From assembly GCF_024198255.1 (NCBI RefSeq), contig NZ_JAJVKW010000004.1, forward strand, positions 62,001 to 126,000: 64,000 nucleotides of DNA, in the 5' to 3' direction. The position numbers were made by a program, and so were the translations under genes. Shown here one piece after another: positions 1-12,000 of the stretch; position 1 is the stretch's first letter; each line of letters begins with the position of its first letter. The notes under the pieces are model-generated. The model saw nothing but the letters and a program-made list of their open reading frames with translations, was not told the DNA's origin and did not search any database. The DNA is from Myxococcus guangdongensis (lineage in GTDB: Bacteria; Myxococcota; Myxococcia; Myxococcales; Myxococcaceae).

Positions 1-1
1 G

Positions 2-3000
2 GTGGCCGTGGTGGCGGAGCAGACGCAGCTCACCTATCGCGAGCTGGAGCGACGCGCGAACCAGCTCGCGTGGCACCTGCGCGCCCGGGGCGTGGGTCCC
101 GAGAGCCGCGTCGCGGTGTGCGCTGAGCGCTCGCTGGAGCTGGTGGTCTCCCTGCTGGGTGTGCTGAAGGCCGGAGCCGCCTACGTGCCGTTGGACCCGA
201 GCTATCCGCGAGAGCGCCTCGAGTACATGTTGGAGGACGCCGCGCCGACGGTGCTGTTGACGCAGCAGCACCTGCTTCCCTCGCTGCCGGGCCGCGTGCC
301 GACGCGGGTGTGCCTGGACGCGGACGCCGAGGCCCTGCGTCGCGAGCGCACGGAGACGCCGCCCGTCGAGGTGGAGGGCGACGGCCTGGCGTACATCATC
401 TACACCTCGGGCTCGACGGGGCGACCCAAGGGCGCGATGAACACGCACTCGGCCATCTGCAACCGGCTCGCGTGGATGCAGGAGGCGTATGGGCTGACCG
501 CCGAGGACCGTGTCCTCCAGAAGACGCCCTTCAGCTTCGACGTCTCGGTGTGGGAGTTCTTCTGGCCGTTGATGACCGGCGCGCGGCTCGTCATGGCGCG
601 CCCTGGGGGGCATCGTGAGCCCGCGTACCTGGTCGACCTCGTGGCGCGAGAGGGCGTGACGACGCTGCACTTCGTGCCGTCGATGCTGAGGCCCTTCCTG
701 GAGGAGCCTCGCCTGAAGGACTGCACGCGGCTCTCACGGGTGCTGTGCAGCGGCGAGGCCCTGACGCCCGAGCTGCGAGACTTCTTCCACTCCCGGCTGG
801 GCGCCGAGCTGCACAACCTCTATGGCCCCACCGAGGCCGCGGTGGACGTGACGGCGTGGGCCTGCGCTCGGGATGACCAGGGAGCGCGGGTTCCCATCGG
901 TCGCCCCATCGCGAACACGCGCATGTACGTGTTGGACGAGGGCCTGCATCCGGTGCCCGCGGGAGTGCCCGGTGAGCTGTACATCGGCGGTGTTCAGCTG
1001 GCGCGCGGGTACTGGCGTCGTCCCGAGCTGACGGCCGAGCGCTTCGTGGCGGACCCGTACTCCCCGGTGCCGGGTGGGCGGCTGTATCGGACGGGAGACC
1101 GGGCGCGTTGGTTGGCGGATGGCGCGCTGGAGTACCTGGGTCGCCGGGACGGGCAGGTGAAGCTGCGTGGCTTCCGCATCGAGCTGGGCGAGGTCGAGTC
1201 GGTGCTGCGTGGACAGGCCGGAGTGCGAGAGGCCGTCGCGCTGGTGCGGGAGGACGCGCCAGGAGATGCGCGCCTGGTGGCGTACGTGACGGCTGTCCCA
1301 GGGGCCACGTTGGAGCCATCCGAGCTGCGGGCCCGACTGCCACGCGTGCTGCCCGAGTACATGGTTCCGTCGGCGCTGGTGCTCCTGGACGTGCTGCCGC
1401 TGTCTCCGAATGGGAAGGTGGATCGCAAGGCGTTGCCCGCGCCGCTCCCGCGTGAAGGGGATGGCGCCGCGCCCGCGCGAGTCATGGCTCGCACGCCCAC
1501 GGAGGAGTTGCTGGCGGGCATCTGGGCGGAGGTCCTGAATCTGGAGGAGGTGGGCATCCACGAGGACTTCTTCGGACTGGGAGGACACTCGCTCCTGGCG
1601 ACCCGGGTCCTCTCCCGCATCCGCGGTGCGTTCGGCGTGGAGCTGCCGTTGCGCAGGTTGTTCGAGTCGCCCACGGTGGCGAAGCTCGGCGTCGAGCTGG
1701 AGGACGCGGCGCGCTCCGATGCACCTCGCGCGCCGCCGCTGCGACAGCGGGCGGAGCGGATGTCGGCGCCGCCGCTCTCCTTCGGGCAACAGCGCCTGTG
1801 GTTCCTCGCGCAGCTCTCTCCGGAGGACTCGGCCTACAACCTCCCGGCCGCGGTGCGCCTGTCGGGCGGGCTGGACGTGGACGCATTGCTCTCGAGCCTC
1901 ACGGAGCTGGTGCGCCGTCACGAGGCGCTGCGGACGACGTTCCGAGAGGGAGTGGAGGGGCCGGAGCAGGTCATCGCGGAGGCGGGTGAAGTGCAGGTAC
2001 TCCGCGAAGACGTGAGCGGCGAGGAGGACAAGGAGGGAGCGGTGCGGAGGTGGTTGGAGGTGGAGGCGAGCAAGCCGTTCGACGTGGAGCGGGGTCCGCT
2101 GCTGAGGGCGGGGCTGCTGAAGGTGAAGGAGGAGGAGCACGTGCTGGTGCTGGTGATGCACCACATCGTGTCGGATGGCTGGTCGATGGGAGTGTTGGTG
2201 AGGGAGATGGGGGCGCTGTACGGGGCGTACGTGAAGGGGCAGCCGTCACCGCTGCCCGAGCTGCCGGTGCAGTACGCGGACTTCGCTGTCTGGCAGCGCG
2301 GGTGGTTGAGCGGAGAGGAACTCGCGAGACAGCTCGGGTACTGGCGCCAGCAATTGGAGGGCGCGCCGCGAGTGCTGGAGTTGCCGACGGACAAGCCGAG
2401 GCCGGCGACGAGAAGTCACCGAGGCGGCTTCGTGAGGGCGAGGTGGGAGACGGGGCTGTGGCGGAAGGTGGAGGAGCTTGGGAGGAGGGAGGGAGCGACG
2501 GCGTTCATGGTGTTGCTGGCGGCGTACCAGACGGTGCTGGGGAGGTACGCGAGGCAGGAAGAAGTGAGCGTGGGAGCGCCGATAGCGGGGAGGACGAGGA
2601 CGGAGACGGAGGGGCTGATTGGCTTCTTCGTGAACACGCTGGTGCTGAGAGGGCGAGTGGGGAGGGCGGAGAGCTTTGGAGGGTTGGTGAGGCAGTTGAG
2701 GGAGACGACGCTGGGAGCGTACGCGCACCAGGACGTGCCCTTCGAGAAGCTGGTGGAGGAGCTGCAGCCGGAGCGGGACATGAGCCGGAGTCCGCTCTTC
2801 CAGGTGACGTTGACGCTCCAGAACACGCCCACGGTGGAGCTCACTCACGAGGGCGTCACCTTACGCGGCCTGGACGTGGAGGGGACGACGTCGAAGTACG
2901 ACCTATCGCTGGTGGTGGAGGAGGTGGAGGGAGGAGTGGAGGTGGTGGCGAACTATGACAGCGACCTCTTCGAGAGGAGGACGGTGGAGGTGCTGGTGGG

Positions 3001-6000
3001 GCAGGTGAGGGAGGTGCTGGCGGAGGGGGTGGAGAGGCCAGAGAAGAGGCTGTGGGAGTTGAGGATGCAGGGGGAGGAGGAGAGGCGGCGTGTGGTGGAG
3101 GAGTGGAGTGGGAGGAGGACGGAGTACCCGAGAGAGGAGAGCCTGGCGGAGCTGTTCGAGGAGGTGGTGAGGAGGAGGCCAGGAGCGGTGGCGGTGGAGT
3201 ACGAGGGGAAGGAGCTGACGTACGAGGAGGTGAATGGGAGGGCGAACCAGCTGGCGCACCACCTGAGGGGAATGGGAGTGGGGCCTGAGGTGAGGGTGGG
3301 TTTGTGCGTGGAGCGCTCGGAGGAACTGGTGGTGGGGCTGCTGGGGATATTGAAGGCGGGAGGAGCGTACGTGCCGCTGGACGCGAGCTACCCGCTGGAG
3401 CGGCTGGGGTGGATGAAGAGGGAGGCGGGAGTCGGGGTGTTGGTGGCGCAGGAGCGGTTGGCGGACGAGGTGGCGGAGGGCGGGGAGGCGGTGGTGTGCG
3501 TGGACACGGAGTGGGGGGAGATAGGGAAGAGGCCGAGGAGCAACGTGGGGAAGGTGGTGGGAGGGGGCAACCTCGCGTACGTGATGTTCACGTCGGGGAG
3601 CACGGGGAGGCCGAAGGGAGTGGGGGTGTCGCAGAGGGCGGTGTCGAGGCTGGTGCTGGGGACGAGCTACGCAAGCTTCGGGCCGGAGGAGGTGTGGTTG
3701 CAGTTGGCGCCGCTGTCATTCGACGCGTCGACGTTGGAGGTGTGGGGGGCGCTGCTGCACGGAGGGAAGCTGGTGGTGGCGAAGGCGGGGATGCCGTCGC
3801 TGGAGGAGCTGGGAGAGAAGGTGGTGGAGAGCGGGGTGACGTCGCTGTGGCTGACGGCGGCGCTCTTCGAGCAGATGCAGGGGAGGCAGGGGGAGGCGCT
3901 GGGGAAGGTGAGGCAGGTGCTGGCGGGAGGGGACGTGCTGCCAGTGGGGAGGGTGAGGCAGCGGTTGGAGGGAGGAGGAGTCCTCATCAACGGGTACGGG
4001 CCGACGGAGAACACGACATTCACGGCGTGCCACCGGATGAAGAGAGAGGAGGAGGCGGGAGGGGTGACGGTGCCGATAGGGCGGCCGATAGAGAACACGA
4101 AGGTGTACGTGCTGGACGAGGGGATGGAGGTGGTGGGGGAGGGAGTGCCGGGAGAGCTGTACGTGGGAGGGGAGGGTTTGGCGGAGGGGTACGTGGGGCG
4201 AGCGGATTTGACGGCGGAGCGGTTCGTGCCGAGTCCGTTCGGGAGAGGAGAGAGGCTGTACCGGACGGGGGACGAGGTGAGGTGGAGGGAGGGGGGCGTG
4301 CTGGAGTTCCTCGGGAGGAGGGACCGGCAGGTGAAGGTGAGGGGCTACCGAATCGAGCTGGGAGAGGTGGAAGCGGCGCTGGCGGGACACGCGAGCGTGA
4401 GCGAAGCGGTGGTGGTGGTGCGCGAGGACATCCCCGGCGACAAGCGTCTGGTGGCCTATGTCGTCGGTCACCCCGAAGCCTCGGTGGACATCCCCTCACT
4501 CCGGGATGCCGCGAGGAGCAGGTTGCCCGAGTACATGGTGCCGTCCTCGCTGGTGGTGCTGGACGCGCTGCCGCTGACGCCCAATGGCAAGGTGGATCGC
4601 GCGGCGCTGCCAGCTCCCGAGCTGGTGGGCCTCGCGCCGAAGACGCTGCTGGCTCCGCGCACGCCCACCGAGGAGACGCTGCTCGAGCTGTTCGTCGAGG
4701 TGCTGAACATCGGTGACCTGGGCGTGGACGAGGACTTCTTCGAGCTGGGTGGACACTCGCTGCTCGCCACGCAGCTCGTCTCCCGGGTGCGCGCGATGTT
4801 CGAGGTGGCGCTGCCCTTGAAGGAGGTCTTCGACGCGCCCACCGTGGAGTCGCTGGCGCGCAAGCTGGAGAGCCTGCGCGCGGAGGCGGGCCTCACCTCC
4901 GCCGCCCCGCCGTTGTTGCCCGTGCCTCGCACGGATGTGCTGCCGTTGTCCTTCGCGCAGCAGCGCCTCTGGTTCCTCGACCAGCTGGAGCCGGGCAGCG
5001 CCTTCTACAACATCGCCACCGAGTTCCAGCTGACGGGCTCGCTGGATGCACAGGCCCTGGAGCACGCGTTCTCGGAGCTGGTGCGTCGCCACGAGTCGCT
5101 CCGCACCACCTTCGCGGAGGACGCGCGGGGGGCCTTCCAGCGCATCCACCCCCCAGCGCACCGGACCCTCGCGCGCGTCGACCTCAGCGCCTTGTCACCC
5201 GAGGCCCGCGACGCGGAAGTGCGTCGGCGCGCGGTGGCGGAGGCGCGCCGGCCCTTCGACCTCTCCACCGGTCCGCTGCTGCGCACCGAGCTGCTGACGT
5301 TGTCCGAGTCCCAGCACGTCCTGCTGCTGACGCTGCACCACATCATCTCCGATGGCTGGTCCATGGGCGTGCTCGTTCGCGAGCTGAGCGCGCTGTACCA
5401 GTCCTTCGCGATGGGAGCCCCATCGCCTCTGCCGGAGCTCCGCTTGCAGTACGCGGACTACGCGGTCTGGCAGCGAGGCTGGTTGAAGGCGGAGGCGCTG
5501 GAGGCGCAGCTGTCCTGGTGGCGCAATCACCTCGCGGGTGCCTCGCCCGTGCTGGAACTGCCCACGGACTTCCCCCGGGCCTCCGTCCAGGGCTTCCACG
5601 GCGCGAGCCGCTCCCGTCGGTTGTTCTCCCCCGAGCAGGCCGAGTCCCTCCATTCGCTCTGCCGCGCCGAGGGCACCACGCTCTTCATGCTCCTGCTCGC
5701 GGGGCTCGAAGTGGTCCTCTCCCGCTACTCGGGGCAGGACGACTTCATCATCGGCACGGACATCGCCAACCGTCACCACGGGGAGACCGAGGGCCTCATC
5801 GGCTTCTTCATCAACCAGTTCGCCCTGCGCGCCCGGCTGGAGGGAGACCCCTCCTTCCGTGAGCTGCTGGGCCGCGTGAAGGACACCACCCTGGGTGCCT
5901 ATGCGCACCAGGACCTGCCCTTCGAGGAGCTGGTCAAGGACCTCAACCCCGAGCGCAGCCAGGGCCACAACCCGCTCTTCCAGGTCAAGCTGGTGCTCCA

Positions 6001-9000
6001 GAACCAGCCTGTCACGGAGGTGTCCGTGCCGGGCCTCACCCTGCGCAGCGCGGGCGTGGAGACGGGGACGTCCCGGCTGGACGTCACGCTCGCCGTCGTG
6101 GAGAGCGCGGAGGGCGTGGGCTGCACCTGCGAGTACCGCACGGGCCTCTTCGAGGCGGCGACCATCGACCGGATGGTGAACCACCTCGTCAACGTGCTGC
6201 ACGCCGCCGTGGCGTCCCCCGAGGCGCGCCTGTCCTCCCTCTCGCTGCTCTCCGAGGACGAGCGACAGCAGGTCCTCATCAAGTGGAGCGCCACCGGCCG
6301 GCAGCCGCTGGAGGCCCTCTGCGCGCATGAGCTCTTCGAGCGACAGGTGGCCCTCGCGCCCGACGCCGAGGCCGTCCGTTTCGAGGGTCAGTCCCTCACG
6401 TACGCGCAGCTCGAGGCCCGCGCCAACCAGCTGGCGCATCACCTCCGCGCGCTCGGCATCCGCCCCGAGGTGCCCGTGGCGCTCTGCGTGGAGCGCTCGC
6501 TGGAGACCGTCATCGGCATGCTGGGCATCCTCAAGGCCGGCGGCGCGTGGGTGCCGATGGACGCGAGCCATCCTCCCGAGCGACTCGCGTACATCCTCCG
6601 CGACAGCGCCGCGCCGGTCCTCATCACCACGGACGCCCTCGCGGACCTCATCCCCGTGGGCGGCGAGCAGCTCGTCCTGCTGGACGTGGAGGCCTCCTGC
6701 CTCGCCGCGCTGCCCACGTCCCCGCCCGTCACCGGGCTGACGCCCCGCAACCTCGCGTACGTCATCTACACCTCGGGCAGCACCGGCCAGCCCAAGGGCG
6801 CCCTGCTCGCGCACGAGGGCCTGTGCAACACGGCGCTCCAGACAGGCCGGCACCTGCGCCTCGACGGTGGGGCGCGTGTCCTCCAGTTCTTCTCCGCCGC
6901 GTTCGATGCCTCCGTCTGGGAAGTCTTCGGGACCTTGCTGGCGGGGGCGACGCTGGTGCTCGCGCCTCGTGAGCGCCTGCTCCCGGGCGCGCCCCTGCGC
7001 ACGCTGCTGCGCGAGGAGTCCATCACCGCCGTGTCCCTGACGCCCTCGGTGCTCGCGCAGCTGGAGCCAGACGAGGACACCCCGCTGCGGACGCTCGTGT
7101 CCGCGGGCGAGGCCTGCACGCCCGAGCTGGTGGCACGTTGGGGCGGGCGCGCGCGGATGCTCAACGCGTATGGCCCCACGGAGGTCGCCGTGTGCGCCAC
7201 CATCAGCGAGCCCCTGGTTCCAGGCCGACGCGTCACCATCGGCCGCCCGTGGGACAACGTGGGGGCGTTCGTGCTGGATGCGTCGCTGCGGCCCGTCCCC
7301 GCGGGTGTGCCCGGTGAGCTGTGCGTGGAGGGCGTGGGGCTCGCGCGCGGCTACCATCGCCAGCCCGCGCTCACCGCCGAGCGCTTCGTCCCGCATCCGT
7401 TCTCGACGACGCCGGGTGCCCGCCTGTACCGCACGGGAGACCGCGTGCGGTGGCTGGACTCCGGGGAGCTGGAGTACCTGGGCCGGCTGGACCTCCAGGT
7501 GAAGCTGCGCGGCTACCGCGTGGAGCCGGGCGAGGTGGAGGCCGTCCTCGGACAGCAGCCCTCCGTGCGCGAGGTCGTCGTGGCCGTGCGTGAGGACGCG
7601 CCCGGAGACCCCCGCCTCGTGGCCTACGTCGTCCCGGCGCCGGAGGCCCAGGTGGACGTGGAGGTGCTGCGCGCGTCGTTGGCGGCGCGGCTGCCGTCAC
7701 ACATGGTGCCCTCGGCCTTCGTCGTGCTGGGCTCGCTGCCGCTGACATCCAGCGGCAAGGTGGACCGCAAGGCCCTGCCGGCCCCGGAGCAGGAGCGGCA
7801 GGCGCGAGGCGTGGACTTCGTCGGGCCGCGGACCCCCACCGAGGAGCTGCTCGCGGACCTCTTCGCGCAGGTCCTCGGGGTGCCTCGCGTCGGACCTCGG
7901 GAGGACTTCTTCGAGCTGGGGGGACACTCCCTGCTCGCCACGCAGGTGGCGGCGCGTGTCCGCGCGGCCCTGGGCGTGGAGCTGCCCGTGCGCGTCCTGT
8001 TCGAGTCGCCCACGGTGGAGAAGCTGGCGGTATGGCTGGAGGCCGAGCGGCGCGCGGGCGAGGCTCCGGCGCGGCCTCCCCTGACGCCACGGCTTCACTC
8101 GGGACCCGCGCCCCTGTCCTTCGCCCAGCAGCGCCTGTGGTTCCTGGAGCAGCTGTCTCCAGGTGGCACGGTGTACACGGTGCCAGCGGTCGTCCGCATC
8201 GAGGACACGCTGGACGTCTCCGCCCTGGAGCGCGCGTTCGCGGAGCTGGTCCGCCGGCACGAGGCGCTGCGCACCGTCTTCCGCGCCGAGGAGGGCGCGC
8301 CCGTCCAGGTCGTCCTCCCCGACGCGCGCTCCACGCCGCGGCTCGTGTCGCTGGAGGCGCTGCCGCCCTCCCAGCACGACGCGGCGCTGCGGCGACTGCT
8401 GGACGCGGAGGTCGGGACTCCCTTCGACCTGGAGCGCGGACCGCTGCTGCGGGTCGTCCTGGTGCGACTGTCGGAGCGGGCGCATGTGCTCGCGCTGGTG
8501 ATGCACCACATCGTCTCGGATGGCTGGTCCATGGGCGTGCTGGTGCGGGAGCTCGTCGCGCTCTACGAGGCGTATTCGAGCGGACAGCCGTCGCCCCTGG
8601 CCGAGCTGGTGGTGCAGCCCGCGGACCACGCGGTGTGGCAGCGAGGATGGCTGCGCGACGCGGAGCTGGAGCGGCAGACGGGCTACTGGCGCAAGCAGCT
8701 GGCCGGCGCGCCGAGCGCCCTCGACCTGCCGACGGACCGGCCGCGCCCCGCCGTCCAGTCGCCGGAGGGCGCGTCGCTGCCGTTCGAACCGGGCCCCTCG
8801 CTGTCCGCCGCCATCAAGGCCTTCGCCCAGCGAGAGGCGGTGACGCCGTTCATGGTGGTGCTGACGGCGTTCCAGGTGCTGCTGGCGCGCTACTCCGGAC
8901 AGGACGACGTGTCCGTCGGCACACCCGTCGCGGGCAGGACCCAGGCGGAGACGGAGGGCCTGGTGGGCTTCTTCGTCAACACGCTGGTGCTGAGGACCCG

Positions 9001-12000
9001 GCTGGAGGGCCACCCGACGTTCCGCGCGCTCCTCTCCCAGGTGCGGGACGTGACGCTGGATGCGTACGCGAACCAGGACGTCCCCTTCGAGAAGCTCGTG
9101 GAGGAGCTGCGCCCGGAGCGCAGCCTGAGCCACGCGCCGCTCTTCCAGGTGATGCTCACCTTCGACACCACGCCCGGGGCGGGGAGCGCGACGTCGCGCG
9201 GGCCCACGCTGCGCCCCGTGGAGCTGGAGCTACGCCAGTCCCGGTTCGACCTCACGCTGGGCCTCGCGACCACGGAGCGCGGGTTCTCGGGCAACCTCGA
9301 GTACAGCACCGCGCTGTTCGACCGAGGGACGATGGAGCGACTGCTGTCACGGCTGACGATGCTCCTGGGCGGCGCGCTGGCGCAACCGGATGCGCGGGTG
9401 CGCGACCTGCCGTGGCTCACGGAGGCCGAGCGACACCAGCTCCTCGTGGAGTGGAACTCCGCTCCCGCGCCGGTGGGCCCCGAGGCCTGCCTGCACGAGC
9501 TCTTCGAGGCCCAGGTGGCGCGCACGCCCGAGGCGGTGGCGGTGACGCACGGCGGACGGACGCTCTCGTACCGCGCGCTGGACCTGCGGGCCAACGCCGT
9601 GGCGCACCGGCTGCGAGCGGCGGGAGTCGCGCCGGAGACGCGGGTGGGCCTGTGCGTGGAGCGCTCGGAGGAGCTGCTCGTCGCCATCCTGGGCATCCTC
9701 AAGGCGGGTGGGGCGTATGTGCCGTTGGATGCGACGCATCCGCGCGCGCGGCTGGCCTTCATCCTCGAGGAGGCGCGTCCCCGCGTCATCGTGGGCCACC
9801 GCCGCGCGCTCGCCGCGCTCCCGGAGTCGGCAGTGGCCTGCCTCGCGCTCGACGAGGGCGCGTGGGCGCGCGAGGAGCGGAGCGCGGCCCCGGAGTCGGG
9901 CGTGCACTCGGCGCAGCTGGCGTACGTGCTCTACACCTCGGGCTCCACCGGGCGCCCCAAGGGCGTGGCGCTCGAGCACCGCAACGCCGTGGCCTTCGTG
10001 CGCTGGGCGGGTGGCAGCTTCACGCGCGAGCAGCTCGCGGGGGTCCTCGCCTCGACCTCCGTCACCTTCGACCTCTCCATCTTCGAGCTGTTCGCCCCCC
10101 TGTCGGTGGGAGGCACGGTGGTGATGGCGCGCAACGCGCTGGAGCTGCCGACGCTGCCGGAGGCGGAGCGGGTGACGCTCGTCAACACGGTGCCCTCCGC
10201 GATGGCGGAGCTGGTGCTCGCGCGGGGCGTGCCGGCGTCGGTGACGACGGTGAACCTGGCGGGTGAGCCCCTGCGCAACGCCCTGGTGCAGGCGCTCCAC
10301 GAGGCCGCGCCCGGAGTGCGTCAGGTGCTCAACCTCTACGGCCCGACGGAGGACACGACGTACTCCACCTTCGCGCTGGCGCCACGGGACTCGCGCGTGG
10401 AGCCGACCATCGGACGCCCCCTGGCCGGCACGCGCGCCTACGTGCTGGACGAGGGGATGCGACCCGTCCCGGTGGGCGTCACCGGCGAGCTGTACCTGGG
10501 CGGCGTCGGTCAGGCCCGTGGCTACTTCGAGCGGCCCTCGCTGACGGCGGAGCGCTTCGTGCCGGACCCGTTCGGCGTCGAGCCAGGGGCCCGGCTGTAC
10601 CGGACGGGAGACCGGGTGCGGTACGCACCGGACGGCGCGCTGCTCTACCTCGGACGCACCGACGAGCAGGTGAAGGTGCGCGGCTTCCGCATCGAGCCGG
10701 GGGAGGCGGAGGCGACGCTGCGCGAACATCCGCAGGTGCGTGATGCGCGGGTGGTGGCGCGTGAGGACGGCGCGAGCGGGAAGCGGCTCGTTGCCTACAT
10801 CGTGGCCCGGGAGGGCGGAGCGCTGGAGTCCGCGGGGCTGCGGGACCACTGCCGCGAGCGCCTGCCGGACTTCCTGGTGCCGTCGGCCTTCGTCGTGCTG
10901 CCCGCGTTGCCGCTGACGCCCAACGGAAAGCTGGACCGGCGCGCGTTGCCCGCGCCCGAGGCCGTGAGCGCGGACACATCGACGCCGCTCGTGGCGCCAC
11001 GCGATGCGTTGGAGTGGCAGCTGGCGCGGCTCTTCGAGTCCCTGCTGGGACGGCGCGTCGGCGTGACGACGGGCTTCTTCGAGGCGGGTGGCCACTCGCT
11101 GCTGGCGATGCGGCTGGTGTCGATGATTCGCAAGCAGCTGGGGCGGGAGCTCCCGCTCGTGTCGGTGTTCCAGGCGGACACCGTGGAGTCGCTCGCGGCG
11201 CTCCTGCGGCGCGGGCCCGGCCAGCGCTCCTCGCGGGTGACGCTCGCGGCGACGGGCTCGGGGCGCCCCTTCTTCTGCGTCCACCCCGTCAGTGGCAGTG
11301 TCCTGGCGTACTCGGAGCTGGTGCGACGGTGGCCGGCCGAGGTCCCCTTCCACGCGTTCCAGTCCGCGGGGCTGGAGGGAGACGTGGCGCCGCGCGAGAG
11401 CATCCAGGCAATGGCGGAGGCCTACCTGGAGGAGCTGGTGGAGGCGCAGCCCACGGGCCCATATCGGCTCGGCGGCTGGTCGCTGGGCGGACTGGTGGCG
11501 TACGAGATGGCCCGCCTGCTGGAAGGACGAGGCGAGCGGGTGGAGCTGCTCGCGCTCATCGACGCGCCCGCCGTGGAGCAGCCTCCGCCCCAGGGAGACT
11601 CCGCGCGTTGGAGCGTCGAGCGGTTCGTCGAGGCGGCTGCGCGGCTGTTGGGCGTGCCGACGCCCTCGCTCGAGGTGGAGGAGGGCGCGGCGCGCGCCGA
11701 GGACGTCCTCCTCCAGCGCGTGCTGGACGTGGGGCGGCGCGCGGGTGTCGTGACGATGGACTTCGGGCTGCCCGCGCTTCGGGCGATGTACGACGTCTTC
11801 CACGCGAACCTGCGCGCGCGCTGGGCGTACGTCCCGGGGGCCTATGGCGGCGCGGTGACGCTCTTCCTGGCCGAGCAGAGCGAGCGCGCCCTGCCCGAGA
11901 CGGCGCGGGACGGTGGCTGGTCACGCTGGGTGGGCGGAGGCGTGGAGGTGGTGCGACTGCCGGGGGACCATGACTCCATCCTCCTTGCGCCGGAGGTCGA

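Noticed and set aside
734..2164. Long open frame on the minus strand opposite the NRPS, with similar ones at 5195-7396 and 9347-11803
   Set aside because: They lie wholly inside the conserved NRPS frame, have Arg/His/Gln-rich compositions without domains, and arise because GC-rich codon use suppresses stops on the opposite strand.
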